From contig JAACJO010000007.1 of assembly GCA_013368445.1 (NCBI GenBank), forward strand, positions 496,001-560,000: DNA of 64,000 nucleotides. Reading direction: 5' to 3'. Origin of the DNA: Leucocoprinus leucothites (lineage: Eukaryota > Basidiomycota > Agaricomycetes > Agaricales > Agaricaceae). The position numbers were made by a program, and so were the translations under genes. This document shows positions 46,472-58,422 of this stretch, piece after piece; within the stretch, counting starts at the first letter, position 1, and each line of letters opens with the position of its first letter. The notes beneath the pieces are model-generated. The model worked only from the letters and a program-made list of their open reading frames with translations. It was not told the origin of the DNA and did not search any database.

Positions 46472-48221
46472 CTAAGCTTCTGATGTTTCAATTTCTCTAA
46501 TTTCGCCTCCCTCCGTATCATGAGATCCACCGAGTGCTATGAAAGTGAAACTCAACAAAACCAACAACGCTCCCAAGAGCACCTGACCTGGCACAGGTGA
46601 GTTGAGAATGAAGTCACCTAACACTGCGAAAGGAATCGTTAGACTGATTCCCATTGTTACAAGGAGGGGGCTGGTTTTCAGCATGGCGATGACATATAGA
46701 TAGTCACTGAGGACAAGAATTGCCATCTAGCCTGCAATTAATCAAGCCTTCAGGGACGAATGTAACGAGAGCAAACTCACGTTTGCAATAAGAGTCAACC
46801 ACTGTGTTCTTGACCCGGGAAACTCAAATATCTCTATACCCGTCCAGTGCAACACTATACCAACAGGCCAGCATGTTAAGAGATCAAAAAGGCCAACAAA
46901 TCCAAGGAATAGTTGCATGTGGACCCGCGACTCAACCTCGACCTTGACTTTCAAAAATACGACATAAAATGCGTAGAAAAGCGCTGAGATCAATGCAAGG
47001 GTGTCACCAAAAAGAGGCTGAGGGGTTTGAACAGTCGTGGAGGACAGAGAACTTTCAAGGGTCATTAGAGAGGGGTCTACAAATGATGTGACCGAGGGTT
47101 GAGAGTCGGAACGTGAGACAAGAATAACGCCCAAGAAACTAAGTGAGGTTAGTGAAAAAATGGGGATATAGTTCTAAGTGCTAGGCCCATACCAGGAAAC
47201 CACAGACATCATCTTGCCTATCGTGAACCTTTCAACGCCGAATAGTGCTCCGATTCCAAGTGTGAAGAAACCTAGTCATGATTCGTCGTAAGATCGTAAG
47301 TGAGTGGACCTTCTCCCTCTCAGAAATTGAAAATCTGTCTCACCACTTGTACTGGCAATTATCGTTGAACTTGCGACGGTGGTATAGTTCAGGGATGCGT
47401 TTATCGCCCAATTGGCGATAAACCAGAGCCAGCAGAAAGTGAAAGCAATTTCTGCAGTCTTTCGAACACTCAAGGGTGCTACGTTTCTTGCTTTCTCTCC
47501 AGAAGCTAGTGTGCGGTTCTGGAGTGTGGTAAAGTCATCGGGTGCTTCTACATGGTGTCCATCGTCCTCTGAGGTAGAAAGAGGCTCATACCCCACCGCT
47601 ACCCTGGTGTTGTGTAAAAACATAAGCCCAGATGTAACCAGTATCGCGAGACTAACCCCACGTCGCCAGCTGACCTCCTCTTTTGGAACCATTTGATGAG
47701 TGGAGGGATCAGATATAGCGAAAATGGACTTGTACTAGCATATGTAACTCTGCTCAGGATGAGCACACTTGCTCCTTCATTAGAGAAAAAACGGAACTAG
47801 CTCACAGAAAGGGTTTATCATACCCGTCCCTGTATAGAATCTGTATTGAACGCATTCAGGATGGAGGGTAAGTCGAGTGAAGCGGTAAAAACCTCACCTG
47901 GGTAACAAAGCCTGATATTGTCCAAAGAATAACCACAGGCAAAAAAAGGGCTACTCCAACAGCATGGTCCTTTCTCATGAATGTGCTCCGTTGACTGGAC
48001 ACCGGGGACATCGTGCGGGCCTGAGCATCCGTGTCAATAGACCCAGGTTCTCCTAGGGTGTCCATTTCGACGTCGGAAGAATGCCACGACGGATAAGTCA
48101 CCGGATTTCGAGAAACAACGGATCTCTCTTGGAAGTACACCTTTGAGGCGTGCCTTTGTGTATATTTGACGCGGACGCACCAGGGTAAATCATAATAGCA
48201 CTGTTGGCGGGTGGTTGACAT
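46472..48221 (-). CDS. SLC35F5-like drug/metabolite transporter, copy A
   Basis: A multi-pass transporter of the EamA/DMT superfamily, probably in an endomembrane or the plasma membrane. Minus-strand exons are 47898-48221, 47806-47840, 47675-47749, 47344-47603, 47193-47271, 46781-47138 and 46472-46726, about 461 residues. Landmarks are GVALFLPVVILWTISGFVTQ (TM1), DGYDKPFLVTYASTSPFSLY (TM2), TAEIAFTFCWLWFIANWAIN, TTVASSTIIASTSGFFTLGI, GDTLALISALFYAFYVVFLK, LFLGFVGLFDLLTCWPVGIV, DYLYVIAMLKTSPLLVTMGI and LTIPFAVLGDFI. It lies directly downstream of copy B on the same strand (189 bp) with the same exon plan. The N-terminal ~60 residues before MDTLGEP differ from copy B, and the true start could be that internal Met. 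The substrate is unknown. Confidence 0.88.
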
Positions 48222-48410
48222 CTTGAACAACCTAAAAATGGTGTTCTAGGGTCGTCGAGCGACCATCAACGCACGGTTAAGCGCCCATATAACCAAAATA
48301 TCATACACAGGCGCCTTTTGAGCCTCGAGGATGCTCTGACTAAGGCCATGATATGTACTTGCGGTCATTAGATACTAAGCTTCGATATAGAAGATTATGA
48401 AGAAATAAAT

Positions 48411-50174
48411 CTACGCATCACTTGTCCCTCTACTATCGACTACCAGTCTCTCACCAGCCGCGGAAGTGGAAGAGACTTCGGTATTAGACTTATCTGCTCC
48501 AATAGTTACAAATCCAATCAACACCAATGCGGCACCAGCCATGACCTGCACATGAACAGGTACGTTCAGTATAAAATCGCCCAGTACAGCAACGGGAATC
48601 GTTAGACTAATCCCAACAGTGACCACCAGCGGCGTGGTTCTGAGCATAGCCAGTACGTAAAGGTAGTCACTCGACCAAGTGATTGCCATCTAGCCCGACC
48701 ATCCATCAGTCAGGACATTGCACTTCCAAGAGCGGCAAATGCTGCGAATGACTCACGTTGATGATGATAGCATACCACTCCGTTGCTTTTGTTGGAAGCT
48801 CAAACGTCTCTGCACCTGTCCAGTGCAAGAGAAATCCCATTGGCCAACACGCCAGGACATTGAATAAGCCTACAAATCCGAAAAAGAGTTGCATATCGAT
48901 TCGTTCCTCGCTCTTGATACGGACTTTCAGAAGAATCACATAAAGAGCATAGAATAGTGCTGAGATGAGTGCCAGGAAATCTCCAAGGAGGGGTTGTGAG
49001 ACATGTTCAAGAGTAATGGTAGGGGATGGGGTAGGTGGGTTTCTTGCAGGTGGAGTTTGACTGGCTGGATTCTTGGAATGGGATGCATCAGAAAGGGAGA
49101 CAAGGATGACACCTGTGAAACTGGGCGCGATGCAAGTTTAGTATTTGCCCGGGGGGGTGGGTATCGAATGAAAGCTCACCATATAAAAACCGCTGCAACC
49201 TTCATGACAGTCAGTCTCTCAACCCGGAAAATTCTCCCAATTCCAAGAGTAAAGAATCCTGTCACCATGAAGCCTTAGGACGTTACCAGCGTCTAGAAAT
49301 AATGCAAACTCACCGCTCGTACTAGCAAGAATAGTCGAACTTGCAACAGTGGTCCAGTCTAATGAAGCATTCACAGACCAATTCGCTATGAACCACAACA
49401 AACAAAATGCGAACGCCAGCTCTACCGTCTGGCGGACATCTAACGGAGTCAACTGTTTTTCATCTTGAAACTCTGGTGTTCTTGCTGGTAGGAGGGAAGT
49501 GCTGGATGACCCTGGATGATCCTCAACACCCACTTCATCCGTTGGCTCTGAAGTTGTTAAAGGTTGGTATTCCTCCGTTGTCCTGTAAGACAAGAGAATG
49601 AGTAAAAGACCGAAAATGAGCCAACGAGAAGAGGCAGGGCATACCCACTCAATCCCTTTCTGGGTGATGAACCGGGCTCGTCTTCTCTCTGTTTCCCCCA
49701 GAACCGCCGTATACTATAGGGTATCAAGTAGAGCGTGAATGCGCTGGTATTCAAATATGTCACCCTGTCATATTGGATATGAGAGGAATGCCAGCACGAG
49801 ATGAGCGATATTGACTCACAAAAAGGGCTTTTCGTATCCATTCACGAAAAGATTCTGGAACGAGGTTTAAGGAATGCTACATGCTTTAAGGCGACAAGAC
49901 TTGCCTGGGTGATGAAATTCGATGTGGTCCACAACAAGACGACAGCCAGTAGAAGTAACAACCCAATAGCATAGTCCTTCTTATTCAGAGGACCTTTCCC
50001 GGTCGGACTGGTAGGAGATTTAGAAACTGCACGAGCATTATTGGAGTCGATTCCAAGTGTATCCATCTCATACGAGAGAGGGGTAGAAGGAGAGGAGCCG
50101 TTCAAGGATGACATGCATCTGGTGGCATGCAGAATGTGGACGTAGAAGCGTGCGAAAGTATTCCATTGCGCCAT
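48411..50174 (-). CDS. SLC35F5-like drug/metabolite transporter, copy B
   Basis: Tandem paralogue of copy A, about 471 residues. Minus-strand exons are 49905-50174, 49820-49854, 49645-49764, 49314-49582, 49180-49258, 48757-49120 and 48411-48689. Matching landmarks are KKDYAIGLLLLLAVVLLWTT, VNGYEKPFLVTYLNTSAFTL, TVELAFAFCLLWFIANWSVN, TTVASSTILASTSGFFTLGI, GDFLALISALFYALYVILLK and DYLYVLAMLRTTPLVVTVGI. Exons 2 and 5 have exactly the same lengths as in copy A (35 and 79 nt) and all phases agree. The first intron has a consensus GC donor (GCAAGT), whereas copy A has GT there. The cytoplasmic loop after TM2 is longer than in copy A. Metabolite transport across an internal membrane is the family expectation. 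Confidence 0.88.
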
Positions 50175-50390
50175 CCCGAAATCAGAGGATGGCAGTCAAA
50201 AAGGCTATAGTAGTTTAGATGTACAGAGCATCACCAGTAAGGCTAGCAGTTATGACTACTACAACGTCCATTTGCCTATGCAGCAGGAGTGGTTTAGTGT
50301 TACAGAGGATGGCTTGAAGAATTACCATATGTGAATGAGGGTTAAACGAGAACGAACAGGCGATAAAGATAGGGAGAAATGAGGTATTAT

Positions 50391-51728
50391 TTAATGACGT
50401 TGATGCGGCTGATACTTAACCTTTTCAAATATGCGGAAGAGGCTGATGATGAGATTGCTGCAATAGGCGATAAGGCCTATTCCGACAAGACAGATCAGAA
50501 TGAGCTGGTTATCACATATTCGATCACCCACGCTCCCTTCAAACCGAGGTAGGTTACTGGGGGGTCGAGGTATTTCGTTGTACCACGAGATGGCCGAGGG
50601 AGGTGCACAGGGGATGAGAGAGGTAAAGTAGTTGTCGAAGGAAAGAGAAAGGGCAGCAGACCAGGCGCAAATGAAGAGGACTTCTGATAATGTATGAGCT
50701 AATTTCCCCGAGGTTTGCCAAAGGCCAACTGGACGGCCAGAATACTCGAGCTGGAGGAATGGATGAGCGGGGATCATGACCGAAGTGGAGTAAGGCATAC
50801 ATATATAGCAGCCATCACATGAAGAAGAGTCAAAGGAGCAAAAATGATGACCACAGTCCTAATCACAGACCAGTTAACAAAACCAATAGGGGAAGGAATA
50901 GTGGAGACTAACGGAGAACTGCCAACAGCTCCCATTGCGTGGCTTGCCATCTCAACACGGCGTATTTGAATGGCTATGCCGAGCGCAGCAGTAGTGAAGG
51001 CGATGTTAATCACACGGAACAGCTGAGAAGCGAATAAGCAAAGAGAGCGATCGAGAGGGACAAGTCTTACGATTGGAACATAGGGATTAATGAGAATAAA
51101 TCTGCGAATTTTCTTACGGCGGCTCGTAGGAGTGAGCTGCTCTTCATCGGATGGGGGATCGCGATCGAAATACGATGCCTCTGTGTCTCGTTTACGCAAA
51201 GGACCCTGCGCATTTGGACGAGATGTCCAAGGGGTGTCCCAGCCAGGCGAATTGGCCTGATGCTGGGTGAACTGGCGAGCTGGATCTGGTTGGGGGATGG
51301 TAAGACGGTCGACGCTGGGGCGTGGCTGGGGAAGTTCTGGGCCTTTTTCCTTGTCTGTCCTACGGTAGAAAGAGGAGGCCTGGAGGCTAGCAGAAGAAGG
51401 CAGAAAGTCTCTGAGCCCACGGCGCTCTGATAGATTGCGGGGTAGGGTGAAAGACCACCAGCGAGACTCGCCCTGGGAAAGGAGTGTATGTGACGAAGCA
51501 GTATCAGACGGCCGGGGTTTGGGCTGAGAGTTGTCAGGTGGAGGTGTCAGTCTCCCTGCGGGTGACGGTGGCTCGTCGCGTGCCCAGGCTGGGGAAAAAT
51601 CAGCAGAATCATCCACTGGGCAGCTGTAAGGACATACGGGGCGATGTGACAACTTTTATTGGCGGTGGCGGAAGACGCTTGGCACCGCTGCGAATGCTAG
51701 GGGCATGGTCGAGGGAAGAGCGGGACAT
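50391..51728 (-). CDS. Four-TM membrane protein with Ser/Pro-rich N-terminus, unknown function
   Basis: About 378 residues from exons 51638-51728, 51071-51588, 50913-51022, 50801-50858 and 50391-50750 (minus). The first ~200 residues are polar, Pro/Ser/Arg-rich and likely cytoplasmic. Four hydrophobic helices follow: LFRVINIAFTTAALGIAIQI, TVVIIFAPLTLLHVMAAIYL, LSEVLFICAWSAALSLSFDN and LILICLVGIGLIAYCSNLII, with a longer loop between the third and fourth (LIPCAPPSAISWYNEIPRPP). This topology recalls MARVEL-like or tetraspan fungal membrane proteins, but I do not recognise the family. The intron 50859-50912 is in frame, so it could be retained. Only 60 bp separate its start codon from that of the divergent NIP30 gene. 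Confidence 0.8.
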
Positions 51729-51788
51729 GCTGAACCTCAAAATTAATCATTATTTATCTATCAAGCTCCTCTTCCCACAACCATTATT

Positions 51789-52647
51789 ATGGACATCCCC
51801 TCTCTCTCTGAAGGCCCCGTCGGCTCCCGCTTCGTCTCTCAAGATGAGATTGATCTTGCTAAACAGAGAAAAGAGGAACAGTGGAAGGCAGCCTATGCCA
51901 GGCTTGGCCAGGAGCCTCCGCCCCAGCAGCAGTCTGAAGATGCTTACGATGGTCGAAGTCTCGCGGAAGTAGGTTCTCCACCTCTCATCCTTCTCTCGTA
52001 TTCATGTCCCCTCCTGGTCTTTCACATTTCTAGAAACTTGCCGCGAATAGGGTACAGGCTCTGTTACTTCCCTTTTCAATCCCGCACTCACCCTTGCCTA
52101 GATAGCAAAGCAGGAAGAGTGGGAAGAGAAGAACAAACTAGGTTCCTCTCACTCCCTTTGGTCTTGCTCAGCTCTGACACGCCATTGACACAGCGAATCA
52201 GTTTCGTGCACTCGAGGAGGACGAAATCCAGTTCCTCGATTCTATAAGACAACGTCAGGAGGCTGAGGAACGCCAACGCAAACAGGAAGATGGTGAAGAG
52301 CTCAAGCAATTCAAACAGTGAGATCCTACTTTCTCAATCCTCACTTAGTCTCACACTTCCTTAGAGCTGTCGCTGCTCGTGAAAACAGTCTGAACACTCC
52401 ACCGCTTATTCCAGGCTCTGGCGAGACTTCTAAGCCGAAAGTTGTAGCCCAGCCTCCCCGACCAGCTCCTAAGAAAGACGCTAAGAAGTCACTCAAAGGT
52501 GTTGTCGTCAGGAAAAAGACTAAACCAGCGCCTGCCCCTTCATCCAATAAATTGTCCGACAAGCCTATCACCCATGTCCGCGACTCTCCATCAGAAGATG
52601 CAGATTCCCAGCCAGCTACAAAACGCCGTAAAGTAGTAGAGTCATGA
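51789..52647 (+). CDS. FAM192A/NIP30-domain nuclear protein
   Basis: About 214 residues from exons 51789-51968, 52034-52051 (18 nt), 52102-52141, 52194-52317 and 52365-52647. The NIP30 domain is clear: GSRFVSQDEIDLAKQRKEEQ, then KLAANRIAKQEEWEEKNKL, NQFRALEEDEIQFLDSIRQR and RQRKQEDGEELKQFKQAVAA. The C-terminal half is basic and disordered, ending in a probable nuclear signal (ATKRRKVVES). In mammals the homologue (PIP30) binds the proteasome activator PA28-gamma; that role in fungi is unproven. The gene converges with ESS2, 76 bp apart. Confidence 0.86.
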
Positions 52648-52723
52648 AATCTATTTCAATACTTGTAATGTACTATGACACGCGTATGCCTTCACTCTTC
52701 CGCACATATCTACCGGGTCAGCA

Positions 52724-54398
52724 TTATCCTGCTCTTCTGGTAGATGCCGGTGTCGGCGTCCACCGTACACGATTGAGATCTCTCTCTTGTCCGGATCCTA
52801 GTCCGGTAGTATCTGTCTTCCTCGCAGCCGCAGCACCAAGTGTGCTGCGCTCCAACAATCTCCTCGCGGCAGGTGTCAAGTTTCCTGCGGCCTCAGCACG
52901 TTTTGGCGTCCATGAAGGAGGTCCCATATTTCCTTTCGGTTTCGTTCCTCGCGAGATACCAGGTGTCGGCAGTCCCATCATTTCTGCCTTGTTCCTCAGA
53001 CTCTTGGAAGCCGAATTTGCGAGCTTGCGTGACAGAGCCTCACGCGATGACATCTCGCGAATATGGAACGGCGTTTTGGGCTCTGCGACATCCTCATTTT
53101 CCGGCCTTGATAATATTCGAGGTGTTGCATTCAATGTACCCCATGTCATTAACTGTTTTACGGCTTCTGGCCCTAGCTGTTCTGGTGTTGGATTTGGCAG
53201 TGTCGGTACAAGCGCCTCAATATCGCTAAGGCTTGGGGACTTTGGCCGGTCTATGATGAAGCCCCTTAGTCCTGAACTGCAAGTGAGAGTGAGCTGAATG
53301 ACGTACAAGGTGTGCCACTAATAGCAGCATCTATCCTGCTGCGTGTTGGGCTTGGAGGCTCAGACAGTCTCGATGAACCTGTTCTATGTTCCTGCTCTAC
53401 AAGCCGTGTGTTCCCATGCGAAATAACCTTTGGTTCCAGCTTCCTTTCCGAAGTTACGTTATTGTTAGCTTTGATTGGAGGATGATAAGCTGCAACGTCG
53501 GCGTCTGGTGAAAACATTAACGAGTTCCTGGTCTGTGATACATGAGCGTTTTGCACAGGTTCATTGAGCAATCACTTACTTTGAATTTCCACCCATCGAC
53601 ACCTGCTGTCCTCTGATCCTTTCTAGGTGCCATGACTGCCTCAGTCGCCTCTTCCACACTCGTCGCCTTGAGTACAACAGCCATCTCCTCATCCTTCTTA
53701 TCCTCCTTCTCGCCCTTCTCTTCCTCATCCTTCTCCTTTCCTTTCTCTTCCCTAGCAGCAGTAATCAGTCCTGCAGGCGTCGGGGCCTCAATCCTGAATT
53801 TCTCCCGTACACCAGGGATACCGCCAGCAGGTTCAATCAACATTCTCTCTCTCGCTTCAATCATCCTCTCCCTCTGCGCCTCTACTTTCTTCTGAGCCTC
53901 CCAAGCCCATGTGTACTTCTCTTTCCTCTTCTGATTCTCCTCGTCGAGAATCTGCGTAAAACTAGAGTTATCCTCGGATGTATACCGCGCCTGAAATTCA
54001 TCCAGGGACAGAGAAGTATCATAGCGCGGTCGTTTCGATGCCCTTTCATCACTCTCCCCAGTTTCTTCGAAAGAGCCGTGAAAGGGCGTATCACTTGGGA
54101 ACGAAGCATATGGTGTCCGACCAGGTGTTTGAGTAGGTAGTCTCCTACTTGTTGAAGAAGACCCAGGTAATGGAGTATTAGAGGCTTGTTCCAGTCTCTT
54201 CACAGAGGCGGCTATAAGGTTTGGATCTCGAGTGCGTACAGCATCCAGATAGTCGTTGGTGGCATCTAGGTGTACGAGGGAGGGAAAAAAGTCTCGAGCG
54301 ATGATGTGTGAGAGTGCAGCAGTGTACTCGTCTTCATCGAGGATGAGTTGTTTATTGAGGGATCTCTCAGGCCTTTCGTTTGTGTCGTTATTGGCCAT
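52724..54398 (-). CDS. ESS2: ES2/DGCR14 splicing-associated nuclear protein
   Basis: A spliceosome C-complex associated protein (Bis1 in fission yeast). Minus-strand exons are 53580-54398, 53319-53532 and 52724-53271, about 526 residues. Landmarks are LILDEDEYTAALSHIIARDF followed by FPSL, LSLDEFQARYTSEDNSSFT, ENQKRKEKYTWAWEAQKKVE, WKFKTRNSLMFSPDADV, KQLMTWGTLNATPRI and LANSASKSLRNKAEMMGL. The start is the first in-frame ATG (MANNDTNERPERS). The junction between exons 2 and 3 is uncertain: the only intron of normal size that restores the frame without a stop begins GTGGCA, a weak donor, while the stronger GTACGT nearby creates a stop. That leaves about ten residues around ISGTP/RGFIID unsure. 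Confidence 0.8.
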
Positions 54399-54998
54399 GG
54401 GACGTGAGTCAATCAAGGACAAGAGTGGGTGAGTATGATTGAATTTGGGAACATCGTTAATGTTGGCGCCGATCACATGAGTTGGTGCGTGTTAATGAGC
54501 GCTTATAGCATCTGCATAATTTACACCATCCATTACTCAAACGACACTACTACACTACTACGCAGGAACAGACAGCACCAATAAAGAAGTGTATCGACAC
54601 AGAAGGAAAAGAAGATGTTAAAAAGAGGAAAAGAGGGACGCATATGTATAAGTAGGCCTACAGAATAAAGTCATTCAACTGGACTGCATCAATAGGATAC
54701 CATGTACTAGATGGGGGGCTCGTCACAGGGGTCATTACGGGTAAAGCAGGGGAAAGGGAGAGGGAGAGGGTAGGTTGGTGTGGAAACAGCTAGTCATGGG
54801 AAGAAGAAAAGAAAGCCAATGAATGTGGTTTGAGCCGACTCGCTCATTTTTGGCCGGTCTCGGTCGGTACTGAGATAAAAATTTGAATGCAAAAAAGGCA
54901 AAGTCAAGGAGTTCAAGTAGCCCCCACATATTCAAAAGCTTCGAGCTTTCAATCTTCACGATGCACCACACCGCTAGCACCACCAAACGAACAAAGAT
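54399..54998. other. Intergenic region, no gene seen
   Basis: 600 bp between the ESS2 start and the NudE stop codon. Contains a GA-rich run near 54740-54770; no supported gene. Confidence 0.5.
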
Positions 54999-57301
54999 TC
55001 AGCTCCCTTGCCTCCGCAGGTCTTTGATATCCAGTGCATCTCCTGACGAAAACCCAGACTCAGCTCCGCTGGTATTACCACTCTTTCGTGGACCAGCACC
55101 CCCTGGTCGTCCAATCCGACTCTTAGCCAAAACAGAACTTCCGCTCGGAGCCATCTTCGCTTGCCTTACCGTAACGTTCGAGTGGTAACTCATTTGGCTC
55201 GGCAAATGTGGCAATGACTTCATTTCATCGTAATTTGAAGATCTTGAGGAGGTCGTAGAGGCGGGTGTGCTGGATCCTGGTCGAGGTAGCCCAGGTAAGG
55301 TCGTCGACCTGTCATTCCGGAGGGAGTCTGAAGAATGTCGTGTCGTGTTAGTGCCCAATGAAGCTCGCTTCTGATTGCCCGAGTAAGGGCTTGCGCTACC
55401 CGGCCCTGTAGATCGCTTAATCCCAATTCCTGGTGTACTGGTGTAGAGTCCAGCAGTAGGTAGTGGCAGCATTGTGGGCGTAGTTGGGCGCGAGGTGGGT
55501 GTCGGTAACGAGCTTCCTGTAGTTGCTGTACTTAAGCTTGCACCAGAAAGACGAGACGCTGGTCGACGAATTCCGGTATTCATCGTGCTTTGTGTAAGGG
55601 TCGATGAACCCTTGCCAAATGTAGGTGAAGGAGCTGTAGTCCCGGGATTAGAGGGTCCAGAACGATACGCGCTTGGAGCAGTGGGACTAGAGAGTCGTCG
55701 CCTCTCCTTCTGGCGCTCCCTCTCTCTGACCTTTACAGGAGAAGGTGAATCTTCCATAACTAGTACCCAACCCGATGTGTCGCCATTTTCTCTAGCCCTC
55801 TCCCTCTTTGGCTCATTCTCGTTACTTCGCCGAGAGTCCACGCTTCGTCGGATGCTATCAAGACTTGTTTTTGCCGTAGTTGCCAGCGAACCAGAAGACG
55901 AAGATGATGAACTACCCAGTGCATTGACTGGCGACACTGCTGGATTTGCACGTCCCGTGATGCTACCCATTCGAAGCCGCGGGACACGAGTATGAATCTT
56001 CTGTTCTAGCACACGAACCCTTGCTCGCATTTCAGAGACCATCTGTACTCCTTTGTTCTTGGTGGTGGCTGCTGAAGTGGATGAAGAGGAGACAGTGCGG
56101 GACGTTGGTAGAGGTACGCGGGTGACAGGTGTACGAGGACTAGAGAGGGTCGGTAGCGTAGTTGACCGAGGCACAGTGGAAATAGGAGACGGTAGGCTAG
56201 TGGGTTTTGTGGAATTAAATCCTGCACGTTGTAGAAGCAGTGTCTGGGAGGATGATCTAGAGGAAGGATGAGGTCTGGGAGTTGTGGTGGCGGTGGAAGG
56301 TATGGACTCTGTGACAGGAGACAAGTCGGACAGCTGGAGTTCTCTAGGAAGGCTAGAGTGGAGGAGATCTTCGTCCGAGGGGATGGATATATTGGGGAAT
56401 TGCTGGAGGGAGGAAGAAGATTTTGATGACGGCTTCTCTTCCATAGGTGGCGAGGAGGCGGCGGAGGCAGTGGATACAGATGCTAACTGTTCCCTAAGGA
56501 TGGCTATTTCGTCTTGGGAATCTGCGATAAGATGACTATTAGCCGAGAGGATTGAACAAGGCAGCTCGTGATATCACCTCTTAATTCGTCTTTGATTCGT
56601 TGCATCTCTTCCTCTAGGCTCGCTTTCTCGATTAACTCATGTTCCAGAAGAATTTTCTCCTCCAGCGTCTTGGTATATTTGGCCTCCATGTCCACCAAAC
56701 TCGAGGATGTGACGCGTTTACTTCGCTCTAAATCATCAGCTCCCAACTCTAAATCCCTCAGAGCCGTCTTGGTCTGCTGGTGTTCCTGCCGCAGCCTGTC
56801 GAGCTCCCGTTGCAATGAAGTCGTAGTCGTATTATGGGTTGTTTGAAGGGTCATATACTTACTCTGTCGAGCGTCAGAGTGAGTGCCGCGCGCAGTAGAG
56901 CTGGGAAATAGCCTACCTTCCACTCGTCGCGTTCTGTCTCGGCCTTGCCGACTTTTTCTCTCAGCTCCTTTTCCAACTTGGCTGACCGGTCCAAGTCGGC
57001 CTCCATTTCAGCTTCGAGCTCCCTGCTTGTCGCCTGGAAATCCTCCAGTTCTTCTCTGGTATGGGCAAGAATATCCACAATCTAAAGGAGATGAGAGTGT
57101 AAGCGATGGAGGGAGGAAAAAGGGACAGACTTCATGGTATTTGGCCCGCCAGTCAGTCGTGGCCGGCGAATAGCTGTTTCATGGCGCTTAATGAGTGTGG
57201 AAAAGGGTTGTGGGAGAGTCAACATACTCGAACTGACTGTCATCCTGAGACAGATGCCTATCCTTGCGGAAGGCATTTGTAGCAGAGAGGACGGCAGTCA
57301 T
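54999..57301 (-). CDS. NudE/NDEL1-type nuclear distribution protein
   Basis: A dynein regulator that binds LIS1 and dynein and is needed for nuclear migration in hyphae. Minus-strand exons are 57228-57301, 57131-57173, 56917-57081, 56578-56863 and 54999-56521, about 696 residues. The N-terminal coiled coil is characteristic: ATTDWRAKYHEIVDILAHTR, ELEDFQATSRELEAEMEADL, LEKELREKVGKAETERDEWK, TSLQRELDRLRQEHQQTKTA, LRDLELGADDLERSKRVTSS and KILLEHELIEKASLEEEMQR. The long C-terminal half is Ser/Thr/Pro-rich and disordered, with VSEMRARVRVLEQKIHTRVP forming a second helical motif, as in other NudE proteins. Ends in SGDALDIKDLRRQGS. It lies 224 bp downstream of CSL4 on the same strand. Confidence 0.9.
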
Positions 57302-57525
57302 GAGAAGACCTGGAGTCAAGAGGTGGACGGGAGAGGGAGGAGAGAGGCAGAGAGCAAGTATGATACAGATGAAGGTTTAGTTGAAAGACTACCAGTGGGC
57401 ACATGGCACCGAGCTCACCCCTTGCCTTATTTGGCAATGTTCTGTCGCCCTAGCGCCAACCCAGCTCAATGCCTCACTGGTTCAGTTTTGTCTATCCCAG
57501 CTCTGTGTCTACGGCTACATGTGTA

Positions 57526-58253
57526 CTACAGTCCCTCTGGCTTTGCGCACTTGCGCTTTTCCAGGTTTCCAGTCTTTGGGCAGCGCATTTCCTGCCAGGA
57601 CACCGGTTCAAGGGTCGCCCCTATCCAAAAATAAAACAAGTTAAGCAGATATATGAACGGCCATGATCGCCCTCCTACCTGCCTCGCTCGTCGCGAAAAT
57701 CACGCCCAGATCATTACGCGCTGTCGTCACAAAGTAGCTCCGAGCATCTCCTAGCGATATCTAAAATTTGGTTCCTTTAGGCGCCCATAATCATAGACAG
57801 GAGGAAAGGTGCACGCACCACGACACCACGGACGACGTCGCCACCCCGGAAACAATCACCGATTTTCACTCGGTCCTTTTCAGTTGCTCTCACATCTTGC
57901 GTCCGAATCACACCCGTGAATTCTTCTCCTGCAGGAAGCGGAACACCATCGACCACACTAATGGATATCAGCGCTTGTACGGGAGACAGGCGGGTCACTG
58001 CACCAAGCACGACAGAATTGGGCGACGGCGCATGAGGGCGAATACGCGGTACAGAGAGTGTCTACAATAACCGCAGAGTTGTTATTTCCTTATCGATGCT
58101 AATTACGATAGAAATACAAACAGCGCCTTCAAACTGGGGAATGCCCAGGATGCTGGAACGGACCTGGTTGTCCCGGACATATGTGCCAGGGCCAAGCTGG
58201 GGAGCTGGGCCGCGGGGAATAGGGATGGGCTGGCCGGGGAGGAGGAGGGACAT
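57526..58253 (-). CDS. CSL4: Exosome cap subunit Csl4
   Basis: An S1-domain cap subunit of the RNA exosome. Minus-strand exons are 58122-58253, 57819-58061, 57679-57760 and 57526-57620, 183 residues. The N-terminal segment (LLLPGQPIPIPRG, LGPGTYVRDNQVRSSILG) is followed by the S1 fold (GAVTRLSPVQALISISVVDG, GVIRTQDVRATEKDRVKIGD, CFRGGDVVRGVV, ISLGDARSYFVTTARNDLGV). The C-terminal zinc-ribbon-like segment (PVSWQEMRCPKTGNLEKRK) keeps two Cys. All introns are canonical. It shares a 169-bp divergent promoter with LAT1. Confidence 0.93.
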
Positions 58254-58422
58254 GCTGAGAACAAGTTTCTGAAGGAGGTTGAAGGACCCGGGGGTGGCGC
58301 GGTCCGAAGTTTGTTGGTGTTGTGCGGTGGACTCGCGTAACGTCCCTTTCCCCAACGTAAAATTCCACCCAACGCGGTTCTTCTTCGTCCTTTTCTCTCC
58401 CTCTACTGGCACAACTCTGGCC

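Noticed and set aside
55474..55995. A 173-codon plus-strand frame inside the NudE gene
   Set aside because: Antisense of the Ser/Thr/Pro-rich tail, which often leaves long open frames on the other strand.
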